This document shows, piece by piece, positions 7,524 through 16,077 of a stretch of DNA of 27,685 bases. Made by a program: the position numbers and the translations under genes. The DNA is from an uncultured Acetatifactor sp. (GTDB lineage Bacteria > Bacillota > Clostridia > Lachnospirales > Lachnospiraceae): positions 1 through 27,685 of the forward strand of contig CAKRRU010000022.1 of NCBI GenBank assembly GCA_934394515.1. Direction: 5' to 3'. Position 1 is the stretch's first letter, and every line of letters starts with the position of its first letter. The notes under the pieces were generated by a model. It saw only the letters and a program-made list of their open reading frames with translations, was not told where the DNA came from and ran no database searches.

Positions 7524-8747
7524 ATGAAACAGATCCAGGGCGGTGTGACCGCAGCAAAAGGCTTTGAGGCAGCAGGCGTAGAGGCTGCCATTAAATATCA
7601 GAATCGTAAGGATATGGCACTGATCGTAAGTAAGGCACCCTGCACCGTGGCAGGTACGTTTACCTCTAATGTGGTAAAGGCGGCACCTGTATTGTGGGAT
7701 AAGCAGATCGTGGAGAATTCCGCATTTGCACAGGCAGTGGTAGTCAATTCCGGAATCGCCAATGCCTGCACAGGAAAACAGGGGTTAGACTGTTGCGAGG
7801 CAGAAGCAAAATGTGCCGGAGAATTGTTGGGTGTGCCTACGGATGCCGTACTGGTGGCGTCCACCGGTGTCATCGGTATGCAGATCCCGGTAGACAAGAT
7901 CACTGCCGGTATCCAAAAGCTGGTGGCAGCAAAAGCAGATACCCTGGAAGCAGGTTCCGATGCAGCACATGCCATCATGACGACCGATACCATTTCCAAA
8001 GAGATCGCTGTTGAGACACAGATCGGTGGCAAGACCGTAACTTTAGGCGGTATGTGCAAGGGTTCCGGCATGATCCACCCGAATATGTGCACTATGCTTG
8101 GATTTGTGACAACGGATGTAAAGATTTCCAAAGAGATGCTGCAGAAGTGCGTCAGCGCAGATGTAGTGGATTCCTTTAACATGATCTCCGTGGACGGTGA
8201 CACCTCCACCAATGATACCCTGTTGGTACTGGCCAACGGTATGGCAGGCAATGAGGAGATTACCGCAGAGGGTGAAGATTATGACAACTTCTGCAAAGCA
8301 CTGCACGAGATCACCACTTTCCTGGCCAAGAAAATGGCAGGGGACGGCGAAGGTGCAACGGCATTGTTCGAGACAAAAGTAATCAATGCGGCAAGTAAGG
8401 AAGACGCCAGAACCCTGGCGAAATCCGTGATCTGTTCTTCCCTGACCAAGGCAGCAATCTTCGGACATGATGCCAACTGGGGGCGTATCCTCTGTGCACT
8501 TGGATATTCCGGAGCCAAATTCGATCCGGAAAATGTGGATCTGTATTTTGAGAGCAAGAGCGGCAAAATCCATATCTTCGGAAACGGTGTAGCCTGTGAT
8601 TACAGCGAGGAAGAGGCGACCAAGATTCTGTCCGATCCGGAGGTTACTGCACTGGTGGATATGCACATGGGTGAGTCGGAAGCTACCGCATGGGGCTGCG
8701 ATCTGAGCTATGATTATGTGAAAATCAATGCAGACTATCGTTCTTAA
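7524..8747 (+). CDS. argJ: Bifunctional ornithine acetyltransferase / N-acetylglutamate synthase
   Basis: A 407-residue Ntn-type enzyme that moves acetyl from N-acetylornithine to glutamate and, in bifunctional members, also makes N-acetylglutamate from acetyl-CoA. The self-cleavage site lies in [16 protein letters not shown]190 should become the N-terminal nucleophile of the beta chain. The residue before it is Cys (C189), where the common motif has Ala. STGVIG (113-118) contributes the oxyanion hole. [14 protein letters not shown] is also typical. Length is normal. AAAGGAG lies 11 nt before ATG 7524. The stop overlaps the first ATG available to argB by one base. Bifunctionality is inferred because no classical argA or argE is nearby. 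Confidence 0.97.
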   Translation: MKQIQGGVTAAKGFEAAGVEAAIKYQNRKDMALIVSKAPCTVAGTFTSNVVKAAPVLWDKQIVENSAFAQAVVVNSGIANACTGKQGLDCCEAEAKCAGELLGVPTDAVLVASTGVIGMQIPVDKITAGIQKLVAAKADTLEAGSDAAHAIMTTDTISKEIAVETQIGGKTVTLGGMCKGSGMIHPNMCTMLGFVTTDVKISKEMLQKCVSADVVDSFNMISVDGDTSTNDTLLVLANGMAGNEEITAEGEDYDNFCKALHEITTFLAKKMAGDGEGATALFETKVINAASKEDARTLAKSVICSSLTKAAIFGHDANWGRILCALGYSGAKFDPENVDLYFESKSGKIHIFGNGVACDYSEEEATKILSDPEVTALVDMHMGESEATAWGCDLSYDYVKINADYRS

Positions 8748-9652
8748 TGAAAGGTATGGTTCATAAAATGGAAAAAGATATGGAACAGGTAATGAAAAAA
8801 GCAGAGGTGCTGATCGAAGCACTTCCCTACATACAGAAATTCAACCGCAAAATCATTGTGGTAAAATACGGCGGCAGTGCCATGAGTAACGAAGAATTGC
8901 AGAAAAACGTCATCAAAGACGTAACACTGTTAAAGCTGGTAGGGTTCAAACCCATCATTGTCCACGGCGGCGGCAAGGAGATCAGCCGCTGGGTCGGCAA
9001 GGTCGGCAAGGAAGCGAAGTTCGTCAACGGACTGCGTGTCACTGATGAAGAGACCATGGAGATCGCAGAGATGGTACTGAACAAGGTCAACAAGAGTCTT
9101 GTGACCATGGTGGAAGAGCTGGGCGTCAAGGCAGTCGGTGTCAGCGGCAAGGACGGCGGCCTCTTACAGGTAGAGAAAAAGTACTCCGACGGTCAGGACA
9201 TCGGCTATGTCGGTGAGATCACCGGTGTAAATCCGGATATCCTGTTCGATATGCTGGAAAAAGATTACCTGCCCATCATCGCCCCCATCGGACTGGACAA
9301 GGATTATCATACTTATAACATCAACGCAGACGATGCTGCCTGCGCAATCGCAAAAGCGGTACATGCGGAAAAACTGGCATTTCTGACAGATATTGAGGGC
9401 TTGTACAAGGACATCAACGACAAGTCCACATTTATTTCCCGTCTGACAGCTTCCGAAGCAGAGAACCTGATTCATGACGGTTATATCGGCGGCGGTATGC
9501 TGCCGAAGCTGAATAACTGTACATCCGCGATCCGTAACGGCGTTAACAGAGTGCATATCCTGGACGGACGTCTGGCACACTGCCTGCTGTTGGAAATCTT
9601 CACCAATCAGGGTATCGGCACCGCAATCGTGTCCGACGAGGAGGAAAAATAA
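8747..9652 (+). CDS. argB: Acetylglutamate kinase
   Basis: A 301-residue amino acid kinase that phosphorylates N-acetylglutamate with ATP. Motifs include KYGGSAM (40-46), VHGGGKEIS (72-80), GVSGKDGG (131-138) and the C-terminal GIGTAIV. An N-terminal helix (about 10-32, ending ALPYIQKF) precedes the kinase core. In characterised kinases such a helix goes with hexamer formation and arginine feedback inhibition, so inhibition by arginine is inferred. ATG 8747 overlaps the argJ stop (taATGa), suggesting coupling. ATG 8768, which gives MEKDMEQ, is also plausible because the extra seven residues are not typical. Confidence 0.96.
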   Translation: MKGMVHKMEKDMEQVMKKAEVLIEALPYIQKFNRKIIVVKYGGSAMSNEELQKNVIKDVTLLKLVGFKPIIVHGGGKEISRWVGKVGKEAKFVNGLRVTDEETMEIAEMVLNKVNKSLVTMVEELGVKAVGVSGKDGGLLQVEKKYSDGQDIGYVGEITGVNPDILFDMLEKDYLPIIAPIGLDKDYHTYNINADDAACAIAKAVHAEKLAFLTDIEGLYKDINDKSTFISRLTASEAENLIHDGYIGGGMLPKLNNCTSAIRNGVNRVHILDGRLAHCLLLEIFTNQGIGTAIVSDEEEK

Positions 9653-9653
9653 A

Positions 9654-10847
9654 ATGAGTGAAGCCATGAAAGAATATATTGCAGAAGCGGAAAAAGACCT
9701 GCTGCATACTTATAACCGGTACCAGATCGTTCTGGATAAGGGTGAGGGCGTATACCTGTATGACACAGACGGTAAGAAATATCTGGACTTTGTAGCAGGA
9801 ATTGCTGTTTTTGCACTGGGTTACCGGAACAAAGCATACAATGATGCTTTGAAAGCCCAGATTGATAAAGTAATTCACACTTCCAATTATTACTACAATG
9901 TACCGGCCATCGAAGCGGCACGGAAGATCAAAAAAGTATCCGGAATGGATCGAGTCTTTTTCACCAATTCCGGTGCGGAAGCGGTGGAAGGTGCCATCAA
10001 GGCAGCCAGAAAATATGCATATCTGAAGGATGGCTGCACAGATCATGAGATCATTGCCATGAACCATTCCTTCCATGGCAGAACCATGGGAGCTTTGTCT
10101 GTGACAGGCAATCCCAAGTACCGCGAGCCGTTCCAGCCGATGATCGGACATATCAAGTTTGCTGATCTGAATGATTTTCAGAGCGTGCTGGATCAGGTGA
10201 CGGACAAGACCTGTGCCATCCTTATGGAGACGGTACAGGGCGAGGGCGGCTTGTATCCTGCCAGTGAAGAATTCCTGAAGCAGGTGCGTGACCTGTGCGA
10301 TGAGCGTGATATCTTGTTGATCCTGGATGAGATTCAGTGCGGTATGGGACGTACCGGCTATATGTATGCATGGCAGCGTTTCGGCGTAAAACCGGATATT
10401 ATGACTTCTGCCAAGGCACTGGGATGCGGTGTGCCGGTAGGTGCATTTATGATGACGGAAAAGGTCGCACAGCATTCTCTGGCAGCCGGAGACCACGGAA
10501 CTACCTACGGCGGCAACCCGTTAGCCTGCGCCGCAGTGGAAAAAGTGCTTGATTTATTCGAAGAGGACCATATAATAGAACATGTGAGAGAGGTAGCTCC
10601 TTATCTGGAACAGCGCCTGAATGAACTGGCAGCCAAATACGACTGTATCAAGGAACGCCGCGGCGTGGGACTGATGCAGGGACTGGTATTTGACCATCCG
10701 GTAGGAGAGATCATTAACAAAGCATTGGAGAAGGGATTAATTCTGATCAATGCCGGCGCGGATATCATCCGCTTTGTACCGCCTCTCGTGATCACCAGAG
10801 AAAATGTGGACGAAATGATCGCTATTTTGGACACTTGTATCGAATAA
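9654..10847 (+). CDS. argD: Acetylornithine aminotransferase
   Basis: A 397-residue class III PLP aminotransferase converting N-acetylglutamate semialdehyde and glutamate to N-acetylornithine. It shows the phosphate-binding TNSGAEA (104-110), FHGRTMGAL (140-148), the cofactor-contacting Asp in LILDEIQCGMGRTG (D225) and the Schiff-base lysine K254 in TSAKALG. The C-terminal INAGADIIRFVPPL is also typical. GAGGAGG at the end of argB serves as ribosome site, 9 nt from ATG 9654; one base separates the two genes, so they are co-translated. Some family members also act in lysine synthesis; the operon favours arginine. Confidence 0.97.
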   Translation: MSEAMKEYIAEAEKDLLHTYNRYQIVLDKGEGVYLYDTDGKKYLDFVAGIAVFALGYRNKAYNDALKAQIDKVIHTSNYYYNVPAIEAARKIKKVSGMDRVFFTNSGAEAVEGAIKAARKYAYLKDGCTDHEIIAMNHSFHGRTMGALSVTGNPKYREPFQPMIGHIKFADLNDFQSVLDQVTDKTCAILMETVQGEGGLYPASEEFLKQVRDLCDERDILLILDEIQCGMGRTGYMYAWQRFGVKPDIMTSAKALGCGVPVGAFMMTEKVAQHSLAAGDHGTTYGGNPLACAAVEKVLDLFEEDHIIEHVREVAPYLEQRLNELAAKYDCIKERRGVGLMQGLVFDHPVGEIINKALEKGLILINAGADIIRFVPPLVITRENVDEMIAILDTCIE

Positions 10848-10862
10848 GAGGTTTGGAAAAAT

Positions 10863-12326
10863 ATGTTTTTGAAAAAAAGAATTATCGCTACAGCAGCTGT
10901 GATCGCCATGGCTGCTGCAGCTGTTTACGGAAGTACACAGGAGATGAGCCAGACAACGGATGACGCAGGCAGCCTGCAGCTGTTTCGGAACAAGGAGACG
11001 ATTTACTGCTGGTATTCGGATGAAGCATTATCCGGATATATTAATGCGGCGGCGGTATCTTTCGGAGAACAGAATAAAGGGGTGCGTGTGATCCCGGTGC
11101 TGACTTCTGACAGTGAATATCTGGAGGCAATTAATCAGGAGACCCTGCACTCCGACCAGATACCGGATGTGTATCTGCTCAGCAGTGACTCGCTGGAGAA
11201 GGCTTATCTGGCAGGACTTGCCGCAAAAGTGCCGGATACGGTGGGCATCTGCAATACAGATCATTTTTCCCAGGCAGCGTTATCCGCAGTGACCTATGAT
11301 CAGAAGGTTATCGGTTATCCGGTTTATTTTGACACCAGTGCGTTGGTATACAATGAGGACTATCTGAGAACCTGGGCAACGCAGCAGGCGGAAAAAGAAC
11401 TGGCAGGCGGCAGTGAGGACGATGGAGAACCTGTCGGAGAGGGCGATGAGATCATCGAAGAAGATGCCCTTCCACTAGACCAGACAGCCACAGAGACGAC
11501 TGCGGATGAAGCGGCGGTAAATGCGCTTGCCGAGCAGTATTTTGCGGAAGCACTTCCTTCTACGGTGGATGACCTGTTAAATATTGCGGATACCTTTGAT
11601 GCACCGGAAGGTGTGGAAGGCGTCATGAAATGGGATGTAAACAATATTTTCTATAACTACTGGATCGTGGGCAACTACATGATCGTAGGCGGCGATCCCG
11701 GAGATGACAGAAATGATATCAATATCAATAATCCGGAGACGATACAATGTCTGGAAGTATACAAGGCGCTGAACCAGTTCTTCTTCATTGAGTCCGATAC
11801 GGTGACTTATGATTCCGTAATCCAGGATTTCATTGATGGGAAGACCATGTTTACCATCGGAACCACGGATGTGGTAAAACGTCTGGAAGATGCCAAAGCG
11901 GACGGCAGTCTTACCTTTAACTATGGGATTGCAAGAATGCCGGATGTCAGTGCTGATCTTCAGAGCAGATCCCTGTCTGTAACAGGTGCTGCGGTGATCA
12001 ACGGTTATTCGGAGCATAAGGAGCTTGCGGATTGCTTTGCAGCTTATCTGGCGGAAGGATATGCGGATGGTCTGTATGAGCGTTCAGGGAAAATGCCTGC
12101 AGGCATTCAGGCGTCAGAAGCGGCGGATAACGGAGCTTTGACTATTTTTGCCGAGGAATATGCAAACAGCGTGTCTCTGCCGAAGATGCTGGAGACGGGG
12201 AATTTCTGGATGCAGCTGGAAGTGCTGTTTTCCAAGGTATGGAACGGCGAGGATGTGACCACACTGGTGGAACAGCTTGCGGATAATATGGCGAGACAGC
12301 TGGGGAGTGAGAGTGCAGAAAATTAA
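10863..12326 (+). CDS. Orphan extracellular solute-binding-like protein (family 1)
   Basis: A 487-residue secreted protein resembling family 1 (maltose-type) binding proteins: an N-terminal signal sequence (about 1-24), ETIYCWYSDEA, the PDVYLLSSDSLEKAYLAGLAAKV pattern, GYPVYFDTSALVYNE, and a C-terminal region with TGAAVINGYSEHKELADCFAAYL. There is no lipobox Cys after the signal, unlike most Gram-positive binding proteins. An acidic insertion (about 171-231, rich in Glu, Asp, Ala and Thr) interrupts the fold after LVYNEDYLRTW. No permease or ATPase gene is near. It starts 15 bp after argD with AGAGG 11 nt upstream, so it is probably in the arg operon. The ligand is unknown. It could be an export-linked sensor or a binding protein working with a distant importer. 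Confidence 0.8.
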   Translation: MFLKKRIIATAAVIAMAAAAVYGSTQEMSQTTDDAGSLQLFRNKETIYCWYSDEALSGYINAAAVSFGEQNKGVRVIPVLTSDSEYLEAINQETLHSDQIPDVYLLSSDSLEKAYLAGLAAKVPDTVGICNTDHFSQAALSAVTYDQKVIGYPVYFDTSALVYNEDYLRTWATQQAEKELAGGSEDDGEPVGEGDEIIEEDALPLDQTATETTADEAAVNALAEQYFAEALPSTVDDLLNIADTFDAPEGVEGVMKWDVNNIFYNYWIVGNYMIVGGDPGDDRNDININNPETIQCLEVYKALNQFFFIESDTVTYDSVIQDFIDGKTMFTIGTTDVVKRLEDAKADGSLTFNYGIARMPDVSADLQSRSLSVTGAAVINGYSEHKELADCFAAYLAEGYADGLYERSGKMPAGIQASEAADNGALTIFAEEYANSVSLPKMLETGNFWMQLEVLFSKVWNGEDVTTLVEQLADNMARQLGSESAEN

Positions 12327-12445
12327 AAAACCTAAGTTTCATGCTGTTGCTGTTTGAGTCACTGTAATGTAGAGACATGCGGAGTCGTGCGTGAAAGAAA
12401 AATATTAAAATTCCGGGCAGAATCATGCCGGTCATAGGAATGAAG

Positions 12446-12510
12446 AAACCGATCAGAGGATAGACTACTATGAAAAAGAAAAGGTGGTAGAATCCTATGA
12501 TCGGTTTTTT
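12446..12510 (+). terminator. Terminator-like hairpin overlapping the next start codon
   Basis: AAACCGATCA (12446-12455) pairs with TGATCGGTTT (12498-12507), ten perfect pairs. It is extended inward by GGAT/ATCC (12458-12461 with 12092+400, i.e. 12492-12495) and CTAC/GTAG (12465-12468 with 12487-12490). The right arm ends in six T (12505-12510). It can terminate the arg operon transcript. The ATG of the next gene (12497) is in the right arm, and its ribosome site AGGTGG lies in and next to the inner stem, so the fold could also block translation. Confidence 0.65.
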
Positions 12511-12928
12511 GATTGCTTTATTATCAGGTGCCCTGATGAGCATCCAGGGCGTATTCAACACACAGGTGACAAAATCGTCCGGCATCTGGACGGCAAGTGC
12601 TTTCGTGCAGTTTACGGCGTTATTGGTATGTCTGGGGGCGTGGCTGTGCACAGAACGCAGTTCTTTTCTAAAAGTCTGGCAGGTGGAGCCCAAGTATATG
12701 CTGTTGGGAGGCGCCATCGGAGCATTTATCACTTATACCGTGATCCGCAGCATGGATGCACTGGGACCGGCGAAAGCGGTGATGCTGATCGTGGTGGCGC
12801 AGCTGGCGGTGGCATATATTATCGAACTGTTCGGGTGGTTCGGTGTGGAGAAACAGCCATGGGAATGGCGTAAGGCGATCGGTATGGCGGTTGCGATTGT
12901 CGGCATTGTTATTTTTAAGTGGAAATAG
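12497..12928 (+). CDS. YdcZ-type (DUF606) DMT family membrane protein
   Basis: A 143-residue membrane protein with about five hydrophobic helices (roughly 1-20, 33-52, 67-85, 90-112, 124-142). It shows family features GALMSIQGVFNTQV, the glycine-rich LLGGAIGAFITYTVI and GPAKAVMLIVVAQL. It belongs to the DMT superfamily, DUF606/YdcZ branch, whose substrates are mostly unknown. AGGTGG lies 9 nt before ATG 12497. The first codons form the right arm of a terminator-like hairpin, so expression may need antitermination or unfolding. The next gene, comEA, appears to have its own promoter. Confidence 0.85.
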   Translation: MIGFLIALLSGALMSIQGVFNTQVTKSSGIWTASAFVQFTALLVCLGAWLCTERSSFLKVWQVEPKYMLLGGAIGAFITYTVIRSMDALGPAKAVMLIVVAQLAVAYIIELFGWFGVEKQPWEWRKAIGMAVAIVGIVIFKWK

Positions 12929-12929
12929 G

Positions 12930-12959
12930 TTGACAAACGGCTTGTAAATTCTGAATAAT
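12930..12959 (+). promoter_or_regulatory. Candidate comEA promoter
   Basis: A consensus TTGACA (12930-12935) is followed after 18 bp by AATAAT (12954-12959), predicting a start near 12966. An ATG at 12969 would then lack a ribosome site in the transcript, which supports the comEA start at 13026/13029. Confidence 0.55.
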
Positions 12960-13028
12960 TCCAGTACAATGAAGATTAACAGCATAGAGAGGCAATCCCC
13001 TGACATGATGATCGGAAAGGGGACTATG

Positions 13029-13676
13029 ATGTATTTGGTACAACTTTATAAATTAAAATGTGTAGGGCTGATTCTGGCTTTTTTATGTGCGGCTGTCTCA
13101 GTAACCGGCTGTGCGGCAAGAGATGAGGCAATCCTGCTGATCCCGTCGGAGGAAGCAGCGGAGATGGAAGCGTTGGAAAAAGCAGAGCAGGAAGCGGATA
13201 GCGCCGGGAATAATGAACAGCCGTCCGATGCAAAGATCCCGGAACCGGCACGGCAGTTGATATATGTTTATGTCTGCGGCGAGGTGACGAATCCGGGTGT
13301 TGTAGAGCTTGAGGAAGGCAGCAGAGCGGGAGAAGCTCTGGAGCTGGCCGGAGGCATGACACCGGCGGCAGATCCTTTTTATGTGAATCTGGCGGAGACG
13401 GTGAAAGACGGTCAGAAACTGTATTTTCCGACAGCAGAGGAAGCAAAGAAGCTGGAGACTGTCGCACAAGCGGTGGAAGATGGGCTGGTAAATATCAATA
13501 CAGCCTCCGTGGAGGAACTATGTACGCTTCCGGGAATCGGGGCTTCCAGAGCAGCGGATATTGTGCGCTATCGGGAGAAAAACGGTGACTTTCGTACCAA
13601 AGAGGATATTATGAAGGTATCCGGGATCAAGCAGAATGCGTATGACAGATTATGTGACAGAATCACGGTCTCCTGA
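13029..13676 (+). CDS. comEA: ComEA-type competence DNA-binding protein, predicted lipoprotein
   Basis: A 215-residue surface DNA receptor for natural transformation. The signal peptide ends in a lipobox, AVSVTGC, with the lipid-attached Cys at 28. An acidic linker (40-75), an SLBB domain (about 76-135: IYVYVCGEVTNPGVVEL) and a helix-hairpin-helix domain (about 154-214: VNINTASVEELCTLPGIGASRAADIVRYRE) follow. I chose ATG 13029 because AAGGGG lies 6 nt upstream (13026 is the alternative) and the predicted promoter excludes a start at 12969. Characterised ComEA of Bacillus is held by a transmembrane helix, so the lipobox is a variation. comEC lies 3.5 kb downstream on the same strand. Confidence 0.92.
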   Translation: MYLVQLYKLKCVGLILAFLCAAVSVTGCAARDEAILLIPSEEAAEMEALEKAEQEADSAGNNEQPSDAKIPEPARQLIYVYVCGEVTNPGVVELEEGSRAGEALELAGGMTPAADPFYVNLAETVKDGQKLYFPTAEEAKKLETVAQAVEDGLVNINTASVEELCTLPGIGASRAADIVRYREKNGDFRTKEDIMKVSGIKQNAYDRLCDRITVS

Positions 13677-13731
13677 AGAGGCAGGCCGGAAATATGAACA
13701 GAAAAAGTAAGAGATAGAGAGGGTAAGGAAG

Positions 13732-14427
13732 ATGGCAGGCAAGAAAGTGCTGGTAGTGGATGATGAGAAGCTGATCGTGAAGGGAATCCGTTTCAGCCTG
13801 GAACAGGATAATATGGAAGTGGACTGTGCCTATGACGGTGAGGAAGCATTGCAGATGGCACATAACAAGGAATATGACATCATACTGCTGGACGTTATGC
13901 TGCCGAAACTGACGGGCTTTGAGGTATGTCAGCAGATCCGGGAATTTTCCAATGTACCGGTGATCATGCTGACTGCCAAGGGCGACGATATGGACAAAAT
14001 CCTGGGACTGGAATACGGTGCGGATGATTACATAACGAAACCGTTTAATATTCTGGAAGTGAAAGCCAGGATCAAAGCAATCTTCCGCCGCATGGAGCCG
14101 AAAAAGGGCAATACCGAAAATGCAGGTATTCTGGAAAGCGGAGACATGAAGCTGGACCGTGACGGCAGAAGAGCTTATATCAAGGAAAAAGAGATCGGAT
14201 TGACTGCCAAGGAATTTGAAGTATTGGAGCTTCTGATGCTGAATCCGGACAAGGTATACAGCAGAGAAAATCTTCTGAAGCTTGTATGGGGCACGGATTA
14301 TCCCGGAGATGTTCGTACGGTAGATGTACATATCCGGAGACTCCGTGAGAAGATTGAGTCCAATCCCAGCGAGCCCAGATACGTGCATACCAAATGGGGT
14401 GTGGGGTACTATTTTAATAATAAATGA
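13732..14427 (+). CDS. OmpR/PhoB-family response regulator
   Basis: A 231-residue regulator. The receiver domain (1-118) has D10/D11, phospho-acceptor D54 in LLDVMLPKLTG, T81 and K103 in ITKPF. The C-terminal winged helix (about 130-229) has LTAKEFEVLELLMLNPDKVYSRENLL and RTVDVHIRRLREKIE, ending HTKWGVGYYF. This resembles WalR/PhoP/ResD-type regulators. AAGGAAG directly precedes ATG 13732. The cognate kinase gene follows after 39 bp, so they form one operon with the GerMN lipoprotein gene. Its target genes cannot be read from here. Confidence 0.96.
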   Translation: MAGKKVLVVDDEKLIVKGIRFSLEQDNMEVDCAYDGEEALQMAHNKEYDIILLDVMLPKLTGFEVCQQIREFSNVPVIMLTAKGDDMDKILGLEYGADDYITKPFNILEVKARIKAIFRRMEPKKGNTENAGILESGDMKLDRDGRRAYIKEKEIGLTAKEFEVLELLMLNPDKVYSRENLLKLVWGTDYPGDVRTVDVHIRRLREKIESNPSEPRYVHTKWGVGYYFNNK

Positions 14428-14466
14428 GCCGGGCTCATTAGCGAACGTATATGAGGTCTTTGTATT

Positions 14467-15990
14467 GTGAAAAAATGGAATAAAGAACGTTTTGCAACTT
14501 CATGGAATAAACTGGAGAGCATGATTGCTCTCCGGAGTCTGAGAGCAAGGATTTTTTTGCTGACGTTGGTGATCGGTCTGGTACCGTGTATTGTCATGCG
14601 GCATGGTATCGTAAGTAACTATGAGGATCTGGCCGTGGAACAGAGGATCACGGTGGTACAGAACCAGCTGATGATACTGGCCAATCATCTGGTCAGCAAT
14701 AATTATCTGAGCAATCACGGAGTCCGGGAGGATACCGGCAATTCCAGAGAAATTATCAATGCGGAACTGGAGATGCTGTCCAATCTGTATGAAGGCCGTG
14801 TGATGATCATTAACAAGAACTTCAAGGTGGAGAAGGATACTTACGGTATCAGCGAAGGTAAGACCATTATTTCGGAAGAAGTGATCAAGTGTTTTCAGGG
14901 AGAAAATATTTCCCATTATGATCCGGAGCATGGCTACATAGAGATGACGACACCGATCATGGATACGACTTCCAATACCACGGATGAAAACGGAAAAAAG
15001 GATCCCAATGCGATCCGGGGAGTTATGCTGACCAGTATTTCCAATGACAGCATCGTGAATGCAAAAGAAGTATTGAACAGAAAAGCATATATTCTGGAAG
15101 TGATCATGATCGTGGCGATCATGGCACTGGCAATTGTATTGTCAAAGGTGCTGACTACTCCTTTTAACAGAGTTACCCAGGCAATCAATGCAGTGCGGGA
15201 GGGATTCAGTGATGAGACCATTTCTGTGCCGGATTACGTGGAAACAGTGCATATTGTAGATGCTTTTAATCAATTGCTGAAGCGGATGAAGACACTGGAT
15301 GATTCCAGACAGGAATTCGTGGCAAATGTGTCTCATGAATTGAAGACACCTATGACTTCTATTAAGGTGCTGGCAGACTCGCTGCTGGCCCAGGAGGATG
15401 CACCGGCAGAACTTTACAGAGAGTTTATGGAGGATATTGCTTCCGAGATCGACAGAGAAAATCAGATCATTACAGACCTTCTGGCACTGGTGAAGATGGA
15501 CAAAAAGGTGCAGGATCTGAATATTGCTTCATTGAATATTAATGACCTGACGGAATTGATATTAAAAAGACTCCGCCCCATTGCACGTAAGAAGGATGTA
15601 GAGGTCGTATTTGAAAGTGTACGGCCTGTGGTTGCCGAGGTCGATGAAGTCAAGATGACACTGATCATGACTAATCTGGTGGAAAATGCCATCAAGTACA
15701 ATAAAGATCACGGCTGGGTGAAAGTGGTGCTGGATGCGGATCATCAGTATTTTACCTTCGAAGTCAGCGATTCGGGAATCGGTATCCCGGAGGAGGCACT
15801 GGTACATATTTGTGAGAGATTCTATCGTGTGGACAAATCTCATTCCAGAGAGATCGGCGGAACGGGATTAGGACTGGCGATTACGAAAAGTGCGGTATTG
15901 ATGCACAAGGGATCCATTACGGTGACCAGTACGGAAGGACAGGGATCCTGCTTCCTGGTAAAAATTCCATTGACTTATATAGCATCTTAA
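14467..15990 (+). CDS. Membrane sensor histidine kinase
   Basis: A 507-residue kinase starting at GTG 14467 (GAGG 10 nt upstream; the next in-frame Met is residue 19). It has a transmembrane helix at about 28-46, an extracellular sensor domain at about 47-206, a second helix at about 208-228 and a HAMP linker at about 229-282. HisKA follows with the phospho-accepting H290 in FVANVSHELKTPM, then a GHKL ATPase domain with N box NLVENAIKYN, DSGIGIPEE and GGTGLGLAI. This is a PhoR/WalK-like arrangement without a recognisable PAS domain. It is the partner of the regulator just upstream. The stimulus is unknown; the extracellular domain and the linked lipoprotein suggest cell-envelope sensing. Confidence 0.96.
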   Translation: MKKWNKERFATSWNKLESMIALRSLRARIFLLTLVIGLVPCIVMRHGIVSNYEDLAVEQRITVVQNQLMILANHLVSNNYLSNHGVREDTGNSREIINAELEMLSNLYEGRVMIINKNFKVEKDTYGISEGKTIISEEVIKCFQGENISHYDPEHGYIEMTTPIMDTTSNTTDENGKKDPNAIRGVMLTSISNDSIVNAKEVLNRKAYILEVIMIVAIMALAIVLSKVLTTPFNRVTQAINAVREGFSDETISVPDYVETVHIVDAFNQLLKRMKTLDDSRQEFVANVSHELKTPMTSIKVLADSLLAQEDAPAELYREFMEDIASEIDRENQIITDLLALVKMDKKVQDLNIASLNINDLTELILKRLRPIARKKDVEVVFESVRPVVAEVDEVKMTLIMTNLVENAIKYNKDHGWVKVVLDADHQYFTFEVSDSGIGIPEEALVHICERFYRVDKSHSREIGGTGLGLAITKSAVLMHKGSITVTSTEGQGSCFLVKIPLTYIAS

Positions 15991-16077
15991 ATGCGAGTGT
16001 GAAGGCTGTTTGCGGATAGAAGCTGAAATGCAGCGTAGAAGTGAACCGCCCGGACGGATGTCAAAAAGGACAGTGTA

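Noticed and set aside
8043..8822. 259-codon minus-strand frame over argJ
   Set aside because: It is antisense to the clearly conserved argJ and shows no domain.
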